Shown: positions 61,604-64,000 of the stretch, in pieces
Layout of the letters: each line of letters begins with the position of its first letter
How positions within the stretch are numbered: the first letter of the stretch is position 1
NCBI GenBank assembly: GCA_052387675.1
Contig: JBQTIY010000012.1
Span: 3,582 to 67,581, forward strand
Length of the DNA stretch: 64,000 bases
Reading direction: 5' to 3'
Source of the DNA: JBQTIY01 sp052387675
GTDB lineage: Bacteria; Planctomycetota; B15-G4
Made by a program: the position numbers and the translations under genes
Notes under the pieces: model-generated
What the model saw: the letters and a program-made list of their open reading frames with translations, nothing else
Database searches by the model: none
What the model was told of the DNA's origin: nothing

Positions 61604-63070
61604 ATGAGCAAAGCGCCCGCAGGACCGCCCACACCTGGCCCCGCCGGGGCGCGCAGCCCAGCCAATCCCGGACAGCGCACCGAAACCGACAGCATGGGCG
61701 CGCTGCAGGTCCCGGCCGACCGCTACTGGGGCGCTCAAACCCAGCGCTCCCTGCAGAACTTTGATGTCGGCGACGAGCGCTTCCCGCGGCCGCTCATCGC
61801 AGCGCTGGGCCTGCTCAAGCGCGCCGCTGCCGAAGTCAATGCCGACCTGGGCCTGCTCAGCCGCGAGAAGGCGGACCTCATCGTGCGGGCCGCACAGGAG
61901 GTTGTCGACGGGCAGCTCGATGAGCACTTCCCGCTGGTCATCTACCAGACCGGATCGGGCACGCAAACGAACATGAACGCCAATGAGGTCATCGCCAACC
62001 GCGCGATCGAACTCGCTGGCGGCGTGCTGGGCAGCAAGAGTCCCATTCACCCGAACGACGATGTGAATCGCAGCCAGAGCAGCAACGACACCTTCCCCAC
62101 CGCGATGTCGATCGCGGCACTGACGGAAGCGCGGCAGCGCCTGCTGCCCGCCGTGCGCTCGCTCCAAGCGGCTTTCGCGGCACTGGCGGCCCGGCACGTG
62201 GCACTCGTCAAGATCGGCCGCACGCACCTGCAAGACGCCACGCCGCTGACCCTCGGCCAAGAGATCTCCGGCTGGGCCAGTCAGCTCGAGCACGCCCTCG
62301 CGCACATCGAGGCCAGCCTGCCGCACGTCGGGGAACTGGCCATCGGCGGAACGGCCGTGGGCACTGGCCTCAACGCGCATCCGGAGTACGCCGAGCGCGT
62401 GGCGCGCCGCATCGCAGCGCTCACTGGCCTGCCCTTTACCTCGGCGCCGAACAAGTTCGAGTCCTTGGCAGCACATGATGGCCTCGTCGCGCTCTCCGCC
62501 GCACTGCGGGGCCTGGCCATGGCGCTCATGAAGATCGCCAACGATGTGCGCTGGCTGGCCAGCGGCCCGCGCTGCGGGATCGGCGAACTGGCCCTGCCTG
62601 AGAACGAGCCGGGCAGCTCGATCATGCCCGGCAAGGTGAATCCCACGCAGTGCGAATCGCTCACCATGGTGGCGACGGCAGTCTTTGGTTACGACGCCAC
62701 CGTGGCCTTCGCCGGCAGCCAGGGCAACTTTGAGCTGAATGTCTACAAGCCGGTGATCATTCACCATGTGCTCAAGAGCCTGCGCCTGCTGGCGGATGGC
62801 TGCCGCAGCTTCGAAACGCGCTGCGTGCTCGGCATCGAGCCGACGCCGCGCCTCAGCGAGCACGTGCGCAACTCGCTCATGCTGGTCACCGCGCTCAATC
62901 CTCACATCGGCTATGACAAAGCCGCGCAGATCGCCAAGCACGCCCATCACGCGGGGACGACCTTGCGCGCGGCGGCCCTGGCGCTCGGCTACGTCAGCGG
63001 CGAGGACTTCGATCGCTGGGTGGATCCGGGCGCCATGGTCGGCCCGGGCGGCTCGGGCGGCGGCGGCTGA
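61604..63070 (+). CDS. fumC: Fumarate hydratase, class II
   Basis: Reversible hydration of fumarate to malate in the TCA cycle, without iron-sulfur cluster. About 488 residues in a homotetramer. GALQVPADRYWGAQTQRSLQNF at the N terminus, SGTQTNMNANEVIANRA, HPNDDVNRSQSSNDTFPTAM, IGRTHLQDATPLTLGQE (catalytic His) and the signature GSSIMPGKVNPTQCE with the active-site Ser. TQTNMNANEVI and SQSSNDTFPTA favour fumarase over aspartase or argininosuccinate lyase. The first ~35 residues are a low-complexity Pro/Gly/Ala leader not typical of the family. The C terminus is also Gly-rich (GGSGGGG). It converges on the EamA gene with one base between stops. Confidence 0.95.
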   Translation: MSKAPAGPPTPGPAGARSPANPGQRTETDSMGALQVPADRYWGAQTQRSLQNFDVGDERFPRPLIAALGLLKRAAAEVNADLGLLSREKADLIVRAAQEVVDGQLDEHFPLVIYQTGSGTQTNMNANEVIANRAIELAGGVLGSKSPIHPNDDVNRSQSSNDTFPTAMSIAALTEARQRLLPAVRSLQAAFAALAARHVALVKIGRTHLQDATPLTLGQEISGWASQLEHALAHIEASLPHVGELAIGGTAVGTGLNAHPEYAERVARRIAALTGLPFTSAPNKFESLAAHDGLVALSAALRGLAMALMKIANDVRWLASGPRCGIGELALPENEPGSSIMPGKVNPTQCESLTMVATAVFGYDATVAFAGSQGNFELNVYKPVIIHHVLKSLRLLADGCRSFETRCVLGIEPTPRLSEHVRNSLMLVTALNPHIGYDKAAQIAKHAHHAGTTLRAAALALGYVSGEDFDRWVDPGAMVGPGGSGGGG

Positions 63071-63071
63071 G

Positions 63072-63977
63072 TCAGGCCGCCGGCGCTGAGGCGCGGCCGG
63101 GCACCGACACCAGCCAGAGGCCAGCCAGCACACAGACGGCCGTCACCGCCACCCAAGGACTGGGCCGCTCGCCGAGCAGAGTGATGCCCAGCGAGGCCGC
63201 GACGAAGGGCTGGAGCATGACGTAGGCCGCGGCCGTGGAGGCCGGCGCCCGCGAGAGCACGATCGCGTTGAGCAAGTAGGCGATGAGCGTGGGAAAGAGC
63301 AGGATGCCGGCCAGCGCCAGCCAGTGTCCGGTGGTGGCTTGTGCCGGTACCCAGGCGACATCCAGCGCGAACCAAGGCACACAGGCCAGGCCAAAGATGA
63401 ACAGCCAGGCCACGACGACGAGTTGCGGCATGCGGTGCAACATCCGCTTGGCCAGCACGAGATAGGCCGAATAGCTCAGCGCATTGAGCGCCATGAGCAG
63501 ATCGCCGAAGGCCGAAGCGCCTCCCAGGTCGGCACCGCGGTGCAGAAACAGGGCCGCGACGCCGGCCGTCGAAAGCAGCATGCCGAGTTGCCTGCGCAGC
63601 GTGATTCGCTCGTCTCCCAAGGCCACGGCCAGCGCCACGGTGGCCACCGGAATCGTGGTCATGACGAGGCCCGCATGCACGCTGCTCGAGCGCTTCAGTC
63701 CTTCCAGAAAGAGGAGCTGATTGGCGATGACACCCAGCACCGAGAGCCCGAAGAGCTTGGCCAGATCGCCCGGCGGCAGCAGACATTGCCGGCCGTGACG
63801 CCAGACGGCGGCTCCCATGAGCAGCAGGCCGCCAGCCGCCATGCGCCAGACGAGCAGGGCGCGCGGCTCGAAGCTCTCCAGCGCCAGCTTGCCAAGCACG
63901 GGAAAGACACCAAAGCACACCTGCACCATGAGCAGCAGATTGCGTGTGGCGGGATCCACCGCGCGAGGTTCTAACAT
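63072..63977 (-). CDS. EamA/DMT-family transporter
   Basis: A 301-residue inner-membrane transporter with about ten membrane segments in two EamA halves (LLLMVQVCFGVFPVLGKLAL... and LLMALNALSYSAYLVLAKRML...). The RM-AAGGLLL and GERPSPWVAVTAVCVLAGLWLV sequences are typical of the drug/metabolite exporter family. Substrate unknown. Three in-frame ATGs lie close together (63995, 63986, 63977). The last is preferred because GAACAT lies seven bases before it, like other starts in this window. The upstream context is cut by the window edge, so a longer protein cannot be excluded. Confidence 0.82.
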   Translation of the reverse strand: MLEPRAVDPATRNLLLMVQVCFGVFPVLGKLALESFEPRALLVWRMAAGGLLLMGAAVWRHGRQCLLPPGDLAKLFGLSVLGVIANQLLFLEGLKRSSSVHAGLVMTTIPVATVALAVALGDERITLRRQLGMLLSTAGVAALFLHRGADLGGASAFGDLLMALNALSYSAYLVLAKRMLHRMPQLVVVAWLFIFGLACVPWFALDVAWVPAQATTGHWLALAGILLFPTLIAYLLNAIVLSRAPASTAAAYVMLQPFVAASLGITLLGERPSPWVAVTAVCVLAGLWLVSVPGRASAPAA

Positions 63978-63984
63978 GCGCACC

Positions 63985-63990
63985 ATGTTC
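63985..63990 (-). promoter_or_regulatory. Putative -10 (GAACAT), leaderless start of the EamA gene
   Basis: GAACAT then GGTGCGC (7 bases) then ATG 63977. It lies at the window edge, so no -35 can be judged. Confidence 0.25.
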
Positions 63991-64000
63991 AGCATGGATC

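Overview
The window is a GC-rich bacterial chromosome segment with dense coding on both strands and no mobile elements, prophage, CRISPR array or rRNA. The best guess for the host is a Planctomycetota bacterium. Two very large exported proteins (6305-7969, 20446-24531) carry the DLGHSLPGLLG / PVPVMFELPLF / QYAIQDGAA type of domain that I associate with secreted planctomycetal proteins. The vegetative sigma factor has a long non-conserved insert before region 2. There are many lipoproteins and TPR, HEAT and Kelch proteins. The phylum is inferred from style and was not tested by a search.

Layout. 1-6304: asnS (cut by the window edge), an MFS transporter, a TPR lipoprotein, polA, then a 400-base gap. 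6305-12658: a secreted beta-helix protein, pyrC, an RsbU-type phosphatase divergent from two tandem STAS genes (the second fused to a PilZ-like domain), and a comF relative. 12722-18403: a predicted kinase/ICMT-type methyltransferase fusion divergent from gatC-gatA-gatB, and a zinc metalloprotease lipoprotein. 18495-25247: an NTF2-like/amidohydrolase lipoprotein, a 1361-residue Kelch protein and a coupled methyltransferase. 25301-32685: guaB-guaA, an O-antigen-ligase-like TPR protein, a methyltransferase, a flippase-like membrane protein and tRNA-Pro(CGG). 32800-37116: a HEAT-VWA protein and an amgK / nucleotidyltransferase / coiled-coil operon.

37127-52763 is one long leftward block. In transcription order it holds two GspE/PilB ATPases, gspF, a membrane-anchored HTH protein, an OmpA-like lipoprotein, rsmA, dnaG, rpoD, a zinc-ribbon protein, selB and a sulfatase-fold lipoprotein. 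52979-64000: a small lipoprotein coupled to ppdK, a degenerate GGDEF protein, yebC, rpsI, rplM, an FtsQ-like protein, a Ski2-type helicase, fumC and an EamA transporter.

How the genes fit together. Much of the window is housekeeping: replication and transcription (polA, dnaG, rpoD), translation (asnS, gatCAB, rpsI, rplM, rsmA, yebC, selB), nucleotide synthesis (pyrC, guaB, guaA) and central carbon metabolism (ppdK, fumC). The AmgK-like kinase, OmpA-type peptidoglycan-binding lipoprotein and FtsQ-like protein suggest a peptidoglycan wall. SelB implies selenocysteine use, but selA, selD and tRNA-Sec are not here.

Two sequence-level themes stand out. About a dozen gene starts have a -10-like hexamer (usually A at position 2 and T at position 6) only 6-8 bases before the ATG, as expected for leaderless mRNAs. 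Genes inside operons are instead joined by ATGA or GTGA four-base overlaps. Convergent neighbours are packed almost end to end, and several gaps carry short tandem repeats or hairpins.
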